A stretch of 9,140 nt of DNA. Source: an uncultured Gammaproteobacteria bacterium. GTDB lineage: Bacteria; Pseudomonadota; Gammaproteobacteria; GCA-002705445; GCA-002716945. Where the stretch lies: NCBI GenBank assembly GCA_913041865.1, contig CAJWIW010000038.1:1-9140 (forward strand), given 5' to 3'. Both the position numbers and the translations under genes were made by a program. Below, in pieces: positions 1 through 6,441 of this stretch. How positions within the stretch are numbered: the first letter of the stretch is position 1; every line of letters begins with the position of its first letter. The notes beneath the pieces were generated by a model, which made no database searches, was not told the DNA's origin, and saw nothing but the letters and a program-made list of their open reading frames with translations.

Positions 1-536
1 CCTTGATATTTACCATCTCTATCTTTATATGATGTTTCACAAACTTCATCGGACTCAAGAAATATAAATTGAGCGACACCCTCGTTAGCGTAAATCTTTG
101 CAGGTAAAGATGTGGTATTTGAAAACTCTAGGGTAACATGTCCCTCCCACTCTGGCTCAAGTGGTGTTACATTTACGATTATTCCACATCTCGCATAAGT
201 TGATTTGCCTAGACATAGGGTCAATACTTTTCTAGGTATCCTGAAATATTCGACAGTTCTGGCCAGAGCAAAAGAATTAGGTGGTATAGTACATACATCA
301 GATTTGATATCTACAAAGCTTTGATCATCGAAATTTTTAGGATCGACCATTGAAGAATTAATGTTAGTAAAAACTTTGAATTCGTCAGCGCAACGAACAT
401 CATATCCATAACTTGATGTACCATAAGATACTATCTTTCCACTACCATTTGATTTAACTTGATTCTCCTGGAATGGCTCAATCATTCCATGATTTTTTGC
501 CATATCCTTGATCCATTTGTCTGATTTGATTGCCAT
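1..536 (-). CDS. dcd: dCTP deaminase (3'-truncated by window edge)
   Basis: Cytosolic homotrimeric enzyme that deaminates dCTP to dUTP, feeding dTTP synthesis. Translating from the ATG at 536 gives 178 complete residues before the window ends. The family form with this N-terminus is about 188 residues, so only about ten C-terminal residues are missing. It opens with MAIKSDKWIKDMAKNHGMIE, continues with the conserved VSYGTSSYGYDVRC stretch (about 36-49), PPNSFALARTVEYFRIPR (about 85-102), and the active-site segment GKSTYARCG (about 110-118) with the catalytic Ser and Arg. TPLEPEWEGHVTLEFSNTT follows, with the catalytic Glu near 137. The start is fixed by the standard family N-terminus. There is no Shine-Dalgarno sequence before it, and a good promoter lies almost on top of the start. 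It is codirectional with mrp, 65 bp downstream of it. Identification is very secure. Confidence 0.97.
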   Translation of the reverse strand, partial: MAIKSDKWIKDMAKNHGMIEPFQENQVKSNGSGKIVSYGTSSYGYDVRCADEFKVFTNINSSMVDPKNFDDQSFVDIKSDVCTIPPNSFALARTVEYFRIPRKVLTLCLGKSTYARCGIIVNVTPLEPEWEGHVTLEFSNTTSLPAKIYANEGVAQFIFLESDEVCETSYKDRDGKYQ

Positions 537-547
537 TACGATATTAT

Positions 548-577
548 ATTATAAATAACTGATAAAATTTGTGTTAA
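548..577 (-). promoter_or_regulatory. Predicted sigma70 promoter for dcd
   Basis: On the minus strand, TTAACA (577-572, one mismatch to TTGACA) is followed after 18 bp by a perfect TATAAT (553-548). Transcription would begin near 541, leaving only about 4-5 nt before the dcd ATG at 536. A GTTAA-N5-TTAAC dyad (573-587) overlaps the -35 element; its significance is unknown. The elements are seen directly; activity is inferred. Confidence 0.55.
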
Positions 578-601
578 TTTATTTAACGATCTAGAAACAA
601 G

Positions 602-1684
602 CTAATCGTTCTGAATAACAATCTTTGGGAATACTGATGAGTAATCTTTTTTGCGCATGGATAAAGTTGCAGCCATCTTGCGAGCAATTTCTCTGAAAGC
701 CATAGAAGTAGGGGATTCGGGGTTTTGAGAAACTGTTGGTGTTCCCTTGTCCATTTCCTCTCTAATTTGTTTCTGTAGTGGTAGTTCCCCAAGTAATTTA
801 ACTCCATTTTCTTGAGCTAGTTGTTCACCACCGCCTTCACCAAAAATACTCTCCATATTTCCGCACTCAGGACAAATAAATGAACTCATATTCTCAATTA
901 CGCCTAGCACAGGAACTTCAACTTTCTCGAACATTTTAAGTCCCTTGCGTGCGTCTATTAGTGAGATATCTTGTGGTGTTGTAACAATCACAGCGCCACT
1001 AACAGGTATTTTCTGACATAATGTAAGCTGTACATCACCCGTACCTGGTGGAAGATCAATGATAAGAAAATCTATATCTTTCCAATTTGTATCAGTTAGA
1101 AGTTGTTCAAGAGCTTGAGTCACCATAGGGCCTCTCCAAATCATAGGAGTATCCTCTTCAACTAGTAATCCAATAGACATAGCTTGTAAGCCATGTCCTA
1201 CTTTTGGCTCTAATGTTTTTCCATCTTCTGAATCTGGCTTACCCTCAAGACCAAGCATTCTTGGGATACTTGGGCCGTAGATGTCAGCATCTAAAATCGC
1301 TGTATTGGCTCCCTCTTCTTTGAGTGCTAATGCTAGATTAACTGCTGTAGTTGATTTCCCTACACCCCCTTTTCCTGAAGCGACTGCTATGATGTTTTTT
1401 ATGCCTTTTACTCTCTCAAGGCTTTGTTGAACAGTGTGAGGTATAATTTCATACTTAAGGTCAAGAGTCAGCTTAACATCAGGATATGCCTCATTGATTT
1501 TCTTTGTAAGATTCTTGTGAAAATCCTGAATGATGCCCTCAGCAGGCCAACCTAAAACAATTTGGATGTGGACATTATCGCCATCGACTTTTATGTCTTT
1601 GACGGTATTTCCAGTGACTAGATCTGTACCCATATATGGACAATCGTAGTCCTTCAAAATCGATTCTATGTTTTCTCTCTCCAT
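602..1684 (-). CDS. apbC: Mrp/ApbC family Fe-S cluster carrier P-loop ATPase
   Basis: Cytosolic Fe-S cluster carrier of the Mrp/NBP35 (SIMIBI-class) ATPases, which bind and transfer [4Fe-4S] clusters to target apoproteins. The 360-residue length is normal for the family. Residues about 1-90 form a MIP18/DUF59-type domain. The ATPase domain follows, with the deviant Walker A GKGGVGKST at 104-112, the ADIYGPSIPRMLG switch region and the IDLPPGTGDVQLTL segment. The cluster-binding CPEC pair (C271, C274) lies in SSFICPECGNME, where the two cysteines of a homodimer bridge a cluster. The ATG at 1684 gives a standard N-terminus. Only a weak AGG precedes it. The gene is divergent from metG with 100 bp between them, the same arrangement as mrp/metG in E. 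coli. Clients could include the RnfB-like protein and Nth encoded nearby, which is inference only. Confidence 0.96.
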   Translation of the reverse strand: MERENIESILKDYDCPYMGTDLVTGNTVKDIKVDGDNVHIQIVLGWPAEGIIQDFHKNLTKKINEAYPDVKLTLDLKYEIIPHTVQQSLERVKGIKNIIAVASGKGGVGKSTTAVNLALALKEEGANTAILDADIYGPSIPRMLGLEGKPDSEDGKTLEPKVGHGLQAMSIGLLVEEDTPMIWRGPMVTQALEQLLTDTNWKDIDFLIIDLPPGTGDVQLTLCQKIPVSGAVIVTTPQDISLIDARKGLKMFEKVEVPVLGVIENMSSFICPECGNMESIFGEGGGEQLAQENGVKLLGELPLQKQIREEMDKGTPTVSQNPESPTSMAFREIARKMAATLSMRKKDYSSVFPKIVIQND

Positions 1685-1692
1685 GTGCCTAT

Positions 1693-1720
1693 TTTATATA
1701 AATTTACGTTAAAATATCAA
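1693..1720 (-). promoter_or_regulatory. Possible promoter for mrp/apbC
   Basis: On the minus strand TTGATA (1720-1715) and TATAAA (1698-1693) are separated by 16 bp, each one mismatch from consensus. The predicted transcript start (about 1686) would be within a few bases of the ATG at 1684, so the mRNA would be nearly leaderless. The region is so AT-rich that chance matches are likely, so this is tentative. No convincing promoter was found for metG in the same 100-bp gap. Confidence 0.3.
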
Positions 1721-1784
1721 TATAAGTACAATTGCTATAGTATAACGAATTACATTAATAACATAACAATTTGACGTCATATTT

Positions 1785-3422
1785 ATGAGAAAAATTCTAG
1801 TAACAAGTGCTCTTCCGTATGCAAATGGATCAATACACCTTGGTCATTTAGTGGAATACCTACAGACCGATATTTGGGTCAGGCATCAGAAAATGTCCAA
1901 TAACGACTGTACATACGTCTGTGCAGATGATGCTCATGGCACACCTATAATGTTAAAAGCAAGAGAACTCAATATTACGCCAGAAAAACTTATAGAGGAA
2001 TCCAAAAAAGAACACATTGAGGATTTTGCCGATTTTCATATCGAATTTGATAATTACCACACAACACATTCGGAAGAGAATAAAATGTTATCAGAGCTCA
2101 TTTATAACAATCTTAAAGATAAAGGAGTAATAGAGAGAAGAGAGATTCAACAGTACTATGATGAAGATGAGGAGATGTTTCTGCCTGATAGATATATCAA
2201 AGGCACTTGTCCTAAATGTGGCGCAAAAGAGCAATACGGTGATTCATGTGAAAAATGTGGAGGGACTTATTCATCAACTGAGGTTATTGATCCTATATCT
2301 GTGATTTCTAATTCTAAACCAATAAAAAAGAAAACAGAACACCTCTTTTTTAGACTTTCAAACTATGAAGAATTTCTTAATAAGTGGTTGACTGATAATC
2401 GAGTACAAAAAGAGATTAATAATAAAATGAAAGAATGGCTCTCAGATGGTTTATCCAGTTGGGATATTACAAGAGATAGACCATATTTTGGCTTTAGTAT
2501 ACCTGGTGAGAAAGAGAAATTCTTTTACGTGTGGCTTGATGCGCCTGTTGGCTATATTGCCTCATTCAAAAATTTGTGTGATAAAAACTCTACAGATTAT
2601 TTCGAATCATGGAAGAAAGGTTCCGAAGTTGAGTTGTACCATTTCATAGGAAAAGACATTGCATATTTTCATGTCTTGTTTTGGCCATCAATGTTAGAAG
2701 GAGCTGGCTTTAGAACACCAACAAGTGTATTTTGTCATGGCTTCCTCACCATAGATGGAGAAAAAATGTCTAAATCGAGAGGTACATTTATTAAAGCCAG
2801 GACATATCTTAATCATCTTAATCCTGAATATTTGAGATATTATTTTGCGAGTCGGCTCACAAGTAAGATTGAAGACATAGATTTGAACTTTAACGATTTC
2901 ATAGCCCGAGTAAACTCTGACTTAGTTGGAAAAGTAATTAATATAGGTAGTAGATGCGCTAGATTTATAAATAAAGATTTTGAAAGTACACTAGCATCGA
3001 AATCAAATAATCAATCTTTAATTGCTCAAATACTTGCAAAGAAAAATATTATACAAACGAATTATGAAAATAGAGAGTTTTCGAAAAATATACGAGTTAT
3101 CTCATCACTTGCTGACGATGTAAACAAATACATTGATGATGAAAAGCCATGGATTAAAATTAAAAACAAAGAGAATAGTGAGTCAGTTCATGAAGTCTGT
3201 TCTGATGGGATAAATATGTTTAGAGTTCTTATTGGATACCTAAAACCCGTACTCCCAAAGGTTGCGCAAAATGTAGAAAAGTTACTGAGATGTACACCAA
3301 TTGACTGGTATAATATTGACCAACTTATTTTAGAGAAAAAAATCGAGACTTTTAAACCAATAATTACAAGAATAGATGAAAAATCTATTGAGATAATTAA
3401 AACTGAAGCGAGAGAAGACTAG
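1785..3422 (+). CDS. metG: Methionyl-tRNA synthetase, catalytic and anticodon-binding part only
   Basis: Class I aminoacyl-tRNA synthetase charging tRNA-Met in the cytosol. The 545 residues include the Rossmann fold with the HIGH-type motif HLGH (18-21), the KMSKS loop at 327-331, and a zinc knuckle CPKC...CEKC (C142, C145, C155, C158), matching the four-cysteine E. coli type. The tail (about 390-530) is the helical anticodon-binding domain. E. coli MetG is about 677 residues because it carries a C-terminal OB-fold tRNA-binding/dimerisation domain. Here that domain is absent and lies in the next ORF, one base downstream in another frame. The ATG at 1785 gives the canonical N-terminus MRKILVTSALPYANGSIHLG. 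There is no clear Shine-Dalgarno sequence. First gene of a four-ORF plus-strand operon. The split is either natural or a single-base indel in the linker. Confidence 0.96.
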   Translation: MRKILVTSALPYANGSIHLGHLVEYLQTDIWVRHQKMSNNDCTYVCADDAHGTPIMLKARELNITPEKLIEESKKEHIEDFADFHIEFDNYHTTHSEENKMLSELIYNNLKDKGVIERREIQQYYDEDEEMFLPDRYIKGTCPKCGAKEQYGDSCEKCGGTYSSTEVIDPISVISNSKPIKKKTEHLFFRLSNYEEFLNKWLTDNRVQKEINNKMKEWLSDGLSSWDITRDRPYFGFSIPGEKEKFFYVWLDAPVGYIASFKNLCDKNSTDYFESWKKGSEVELYHFIGKDIAYFHVLFWPSMLEGAGFRTPTSVFCHGFLTIDGEKMSKSRGTFIKARTYLNHLNPEYLRYYFASRLTSKIEDIDLNFNDFIARVNSDLVGKVINIGSRCARFINKDFESTLASKSNNQSLIAQILAKKNIIQTNYENREFSKNIRVISSLADDVNKYIDDEKPWIKIKNKENSESVHEVCSDGINMFRVLIGYLKPVLPKVAQNVEKLLRCTPIDWYNIDQLILEKKIETFKPIITRIDEKSIEIIKTEARED

Positions 3423-3423
3423 T

Positions 3424-3756
3424 ATGGCAAAAGATAAGATATTAATAGATGATTTCATAAAACTAGACTTGAGAGTCGGCAGAGTACTTGAAGCTAAAGA
3501 GGTTGAAGACTCTAGAAAAATGCTGGAACTCACAGTTGACATAGGTGCTGAGCAGAGGAAGATATTTGCAGGTATAAAAAAATCATATGCACCAGTGGAT
3601 CTTATTGGAAAAAATGTTGTAGTAATCGCTAATCTTCTCCCAAGAGAGATGAAATTTGGTACCTCAGATGGAATGGTATTAGCGACCTCTCATGATGACG
3701 AAGTTATCATCATAAATCCTGAAAAAGATGTTACACCAGGTGCAAAAGTATCGTGA
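3424..3756 (+). CDS. Free-standing MetRS C-terminal tRNA-binding domain (Trbp111-like OB fold)
   Basis: The 110-residue protein matches the C-terminal domain of bacterial MetRS: IDDFIKLDLRVGRVLEAKEV at the start, then the IFAGIKKSYAP, VVVIANLLPREMKFGTSDGM and PGAKVS segments. Known relatives are dimeric OB-fold proteins that bind structured tRNA in cis (MetRS C-terminus) or in trans (Trbp111, archaeal MetRS beta subunit). The ATG begins one base after the metG TAG (TAGTATG), in the +1 frame, and follows a purine-rich AGAGAAG that could serve as ribosome binding site, so reinitiation or coupling is plausible. It probably acts with the metG product as a two-piece synthetase. A single-base indel in an ordinary fused metG would give the same picture. 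It overlaps the next gene by GTGA. Confidence 0.9.
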   Translation: MAKDKILIDDFIKLDLRVGRVLEAKEVEDSRKMLELTVDIGAEQRKIFAGIKKSYAPVDLIGKNVVVIANLLPREMKFGTSDGMVLATSHDDEVIIINPEKDVTPGAKVS

Positions 3757-4349
3757 AAAAAGAAACTAATAAATTAGAAAAATTAATGAATGCTCTTCCA
3801 CAACTACAATGCAAGAAGTGTACTTATGATGATTGCGAGTCTTATGCACAAGCAATTTTGTATTCGAACGAGAGTATAAATAAATGTGAGCCAGGTGCAA
3901 ACCAGACAAAAAATGTACTCAAGAAATTAATTGATGGGGATACTAACTTTGGAGAATTGAGTATAGAGAATTATCAAATTGCTCATATCAACTATGATGA
4001 CTGCATTGGTTGTACGATATGCATAAAAGCTTGTCCCGTTGATGCAATTATAGGAGCGAGGAAGAAACAACACTACATAATCAATGACAGATGTAATGGA
4101 TGTGAGCTTTGTATTGAGCAATGCCCAGTGGATTGCATGGAAATGGTTTATAATGATGCTCAATTGTCATGGATATGGCCATCAGCGAAGTCGGATGACT
4201 CTAAAGTAAGATACTATAGAAAGTTAACTAGAATCGAACAAGATAAAAATACCAAGACTGCTCTCAATCAAGAAGAAAAAATTAAAGAATATTTAAAGCT
4301 AGCAGTAGAACGTGAAGGAGAAAGACGTAAGTTTTTGGACAGACAATAA
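3753..4349 (+). CDS. RnfB/RsxB-like soluble ferredoxin, three Cys clusters
   Basis: 198-residue electron-transfer protein resembling the core of RnfB/RsxB. An N-terminal Fe-S domain has C20, C23, C28 and C45 (CKKCTYDDCESYAQAI ... KCEPG). Two ferredoxin-type 4Fe-4S motifs follow: C84-x2-C87-x2-C90-x3-CP (C94) and C114-x2-C117-x2-C120-x3-CP (C124). The hydrophobic N-terminal anchor of E. coli RsxB is missing, so it should be soluble or dock on a partner. The C-terminal third (about 145-198) is charged and helical-looking, with no motif I recognise. The start is GTG at 3753, overlapping the upstream TGA (GTGA), which points to translational coupling. In E. coli rsxB lies in the rsxABCDGE-nth operon. 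Here the link to nth remains but none of the other Rnf subunits is present in the window. The physiological partner is unknown. Confidence 0.88.
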   Translation: MKKETNKLEKLMNALPQLQCKKCTYDDCESYAQAILYSNESINKCEPGANQTKNVLKKLIDGDTNFGELSIENYQIAHINYDDCIGCTICIKACPVDAIIGARKKQHYIINDRCNGCELCIEQCPVDCMEMVYNDAQLSWIWPSAKSDDSKVRYYRKLTRIEQDKNTKTALNQEEKIKEYLKLAVEREGERRKFLDRQ

Positions 4350-4379
4350 ATTGAGTGGCCGATGCATTACATCTAATTT

Positions 4380-5033
4380 ATGAAAAAAAAGGATAGAGCA
4401 ACTATAATCCAAGAGAAGCTTGATAAATTGTATCCAAAGACTCCCGTGCCACTTAAGCATAGAAGTAATTTTGAACTTTTAATAGCCGTTCTGTTAAGTG
4501 CACAAACTACTGATGAAAGGGTAAATAAGGTCACACCTAATTTGTTCAAGGAAGCAAATACTGCAGAAAAAATGCAAAAGTTACACTACAAAACTATCCA
4601 TAAACTTGTCAAAACATGCGGACTAGCACCAAAAAAGTCGAGGGCAATACTAGCGCTCTCAAAAATACTTGTACAAGAATATAGTGGCCAAGTACCATCA
4701 GATATTAATCAGCTCGAGAAGCTTCCTGGGGTAGGTCACAAGACCGCAAGTGTTGTGATTTCACAAGGATTTGGACAAGCTGCGTTTCCAGTAGATACGC
4801 ATATACACCGTCTCGCTCAAAGATGGGGGCTAACAAATGGAAAAAGCGTTGAGAAGACAGAACAGGATCTCAAAAAAATCTTTCCTAAAGAGGCTTGGAA
4901 TAAGCTTCATCTGCAAATAATTTTTTACGGAAGAGAATTCTGTCAAGCCAGGCAGTGTTTTGGAATAGAATGTGATATTTGCAAAACTTGTTACCCAAAT
5001 AGAAAAAAACCAATTGTTACACAAAAACAGTAA
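4380..5033 (+). CDS. nth: Endonuclease III (DNA glycosylase/AP lyase)
   Basis: Bifunctional base-excision repair enzyme removing oxidised pyrimidines and cleaving abasic sites. 217 residues, close to E. coli Nth (211). It shows the FELLIAVLLSAQTTDERVNKV segment (31-51), the helix-hairpin-helix LEKLPGVGHKTASVV (112-126) with catalytic Lys121, and VDTHIHR (138-144) with catalytic Asp139; these correspond to E. coli K120 and D138. The C-terminal cysteine loop has C188, C193, C198, C201 and C204, which does not match the usual C-x6-C-x2-C-x5-C spacing of the [4Fe-4S] site. Starts 30 bp after the RnfB-like gene without a recognisable Shine-Dalgarno sequence; probably cotranscribed with it. The ATG at 4380 gives an ordinary N-terminus. 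Confidence 0.96.
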   Translation: MKKKDRATIIQEKLDKLYPKTPVPLKHRSNFELLIAVLLSAQTTDERVNKVTPNLFKEANTAEKMQKLHYKTIHKLVKTCGLAPKKSRAILALSKILVQEYSGQVPSDINQLEKLPGVGHKTASVVISQGFGQAAFPVDTHIHRLAQRWGLTNGKSVEKTEQDLKKIFPKEAWNKLHLQIIFYGREFCQARQCFGIECDICKTCYPNRKKPIVTQKQ

Positions 5034-5042
5034 AATGAATAT

Positions 5043-5065
5043 AAAGTGAACTACTCGCTTTTTTT
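5043..5065 (+). terminator. Weak Rho-independent-type terminator after nth
   Basis: A 7-bp stem (5043-5049 with 5055-5061, AAAGTGA paired to TCGCTTT with one G-U pair) and a 5-nt loop run into a T tract at 5059-5065. It lies ten bases after the nth stop and extends into the 3' end of the convergent mazG-like gene. The stem has low GC and part of the T tract lies in the stem, so strength is doubtful. Confidence 0.35.
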
Positions 5066-5416
5066 CATTTTATCCCAGATCCTTACCATTTCATCTGGTG
5101 TTGCAAAATTTTTATCTGATTTAGCTAACTCCGATTTTACTTTTGAGAACCTTATACTGAATTTTAATTCTGCCTCCTCAATAACCTGATGAAGATTAAT
5201 ATCGAGATGCCTTGCCAATGATATGTAAGTAAATAACAAATCACCTAATTCTTCTCTAATTTTCTCATTCTCATTAGATTGAATGGCTTCTTCAACCTCT
5301 TTTGTCTCTTCATATATTTTTTCGATGATGCCCTCTATATCAATCCAATCCAATCCAATTTTTTTAGCTTCACGCTGCAGATTAACTGCATCTGTAAATA
5401 TATCTTTTTTTATCAT
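5051..5416 (-). CDS. MazG-like nucleoside triphosphate pyrophosphohydrolase, single domain
   Basis: Predicted cytosolic all-alpha NTP pyrophosphohydrolase hydrolysing (d)NTPs to NMP and pyrophosphate. The 121 residues align by eye with the C-terminal half of E. coli MazG (263 residues, two tandem domains). LQREAKKIGLDWIDIEGII leads into the Mg-binding EExxE (E36, E37, E40) and ExxD (E56, D59 in EELGDLLF), then LARHL, a KFxxRFxxVK segment and a C-terminal MVRIWDKMKKSE. The N-terminal MazG domain is absent. The ATG at 5416 is preceded by a poor GGTATTGAG. The gene is convergent with nth (17 bp apart) and divergent from amgK (63 bp). Codons 20-26 contain a CAATC pentanucleotide repeat on the plus strand. 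Substrate preference cannot be read from sequence. Confidence 0.88.
   Translation of the reverse strand: MIKKDIFTDAVNLQREAKKIGLDWIDIEGIIEKIYEETKEVEEAIQSNENEKIREELGDLLFTYISLARHLDINLHQVIEEAELKFSIRFSKVKSELAKSDKNFATPDEMVRIWDKMKKSE
5341..5359. repeat. CAATC pentanucleotide tandem repeat inside mazG-like gene
   Basis: Nearly four tandem copies of CAATC (CAATC x3 plus CAAT) lie within the coding region for the conserved I-G-L-D-W segment, about residues 20-26. The unit is not a multiple of three, so a copy-number change would shift the frame. The copy number is low. Confidence 0.7.
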
Positions 5417-5479
5417 CTCAATACCTATGTGTAAAATTCTTTTTTATCAAAAAAACATAATATCATGTAAGATGTACAA

Positions 5480-6439
5480 ATGAATAAAAAAGATATATCG
5501 CAAATATCTAATTGGCTCAGTGAGTCCATCAAAGGCTCATTTAACATCGAGCGAGCATCTTCTGATGCAAGTTTTAGAACTTATTATAGGGTTACTCACA
5601 ATAAAGGAACCGATATAGTAATGTATGCGCCTCCAGATAAAGAGAGTTTAACGGATGTGATTAAGATAAATAGTAAACTTGAAAGTGCCAATATCACTGT
5701 TCCTAAAATAAAAAAAGTAAATGAAGATATGGGCTTAATTCTGATGTCAGATTTAGGTAAGAAAGTATACCTCAATAACTTAAATGATGAGACTGTTTTT
5801 TGTTTGTACACAGATGCTATCGATGTAATACATAATATGCAAGATAATATAACTACATCCGATCTTAGCTATTTTGACATTCAAGAGCAAAAGAATGAGA
5901 ATAATCTTTTCATTGATTGGTATCTAAAGCATCACATTGGATATGATGATGAAGAATTAAATAACATGGGTATAGAAAAAGTACTTACGAACCTTTTGGT
6001 AAAAATTGACGAAATACCTAAAAAATTTATTCATAGAGACTATCACTCACGAAACTTAATGCTTTTAGAAAAAGGTAATCCAGGTGTTCTAGATTATCAA
6101 GATGCTATGATTGGTCCAATAACTTATGATCTTGTCTCACTGTTAAAAGACTGTTACATAAAATGGGATAACGAATTAATCAAAAAAATGTCAAAAACAT
6201 TTTTTCAGCGAGCTTGCCAAGATTCATCTTTTGATGTGTTTAGTTATTGGTTCGATATCACCGGCCTACAGAGGCACTTAAAAGCAATAGGGATATTTTC
6301 AAGACTGAACTACAGAGATAATAAGCCAGGTTATATGAATGACATACCAAGAACGCTTAACTATGTAAGAGAGACCGTTGGTAAATATGATGAACTCAAA
6401 GAAATTAAATTAATACTAGATAAATTAAGATTGGAATAA
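5480..6439 (+). CDS. amgK: N-acetylmuramate/N-acetylglucosamine 1-kinase (AmgK)
   Basis: Aminoglycoside-phosphotransferase-fold sugar kinase phosphorylating MurNAc (and GlcNAc) at the anomeric position, the first step of the anabolic MurNAc recycling route known from Pseudomonas. 319 residues, slightly shorter than the P. putida enzyme (about 339). The N-lobe has ASSDASFRTYYRV (about 23-35) and a hinge near LILMSDLG. The catalytic loop is HRDYHSRN (185-192) with base Asp187 and Asn192, followed by the metal-binding DYQDA (205-209) and IGPITYDLVSLLKD. The C-terminal region has the WFDITGLQRHLKAIGIFSRL stretch typical of this subgroup. The ATG at 5480 has only a weak purine stretch before it; TAATAT at 5458-5463 could be a -10, but no fitting -35 was found. 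murU starts 2 bp after the stop, which strongly supports AmgK over a generic APH. Confidence 0.9.
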   Translation: MNKKDISQISNWLSESIKGSFNIERASSDASFRTYYRVTHNKGTDIVMYAPPDKESLTDVIKINSKLESANITVPKIKKVNEDMGLILMSDLGKKVYLNNLNDETVFCLYTDAIDVIHNMQDNITTSDLSYFDIQEQKNENNLFIDWYLKHHIGYDDEELNNMGIEKVLTNLLVKIDEIPKKFIHRDYHSRNLMLLEKGNPGVLDYQDAMIGPITYDLVSLLKDCYIKWDNELIKKMSKTFFQRACQDSSFDVFSYWFDITGLQRHLKAIGIFSRLNYRDNKPGYMNDIPRTLNYVRETVGKYDELKEIKLILDKLRLE

Positions 6440-6441
6440 AA

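Noticed and set aside
583..807. Open frame overlapping the end of mrp
   Set aside because: It is in another frame of the same strand across well-conserved mrp sequence, with no recognisable domain. Other overlapping open frames in metG, nth, amgK and murU were dismissed for the same reason.
1772..1779. TGACGTCA palindrome just upstream of the metG start
   Set aside because: An isolated 8-mer with no flanking symmetry; expected by chance and resembling a eukaryotic CRE only coincidentally.
3720..3790. Internal ATG (3786) as the true start of the RnfB-like gene
   Set aside because: The GTG at 3753 gives the usual overlap with the upstream stop and adds the helix that precedes the LPQLQCKKC motif, so GTG is preferred.
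5437..5463. TAATAT with an upstream TTCTTT as promoter for amgK
   Set aside because: The spacing of 15 bp is too short and the -35 match is poor; left unannotated as a promoter.
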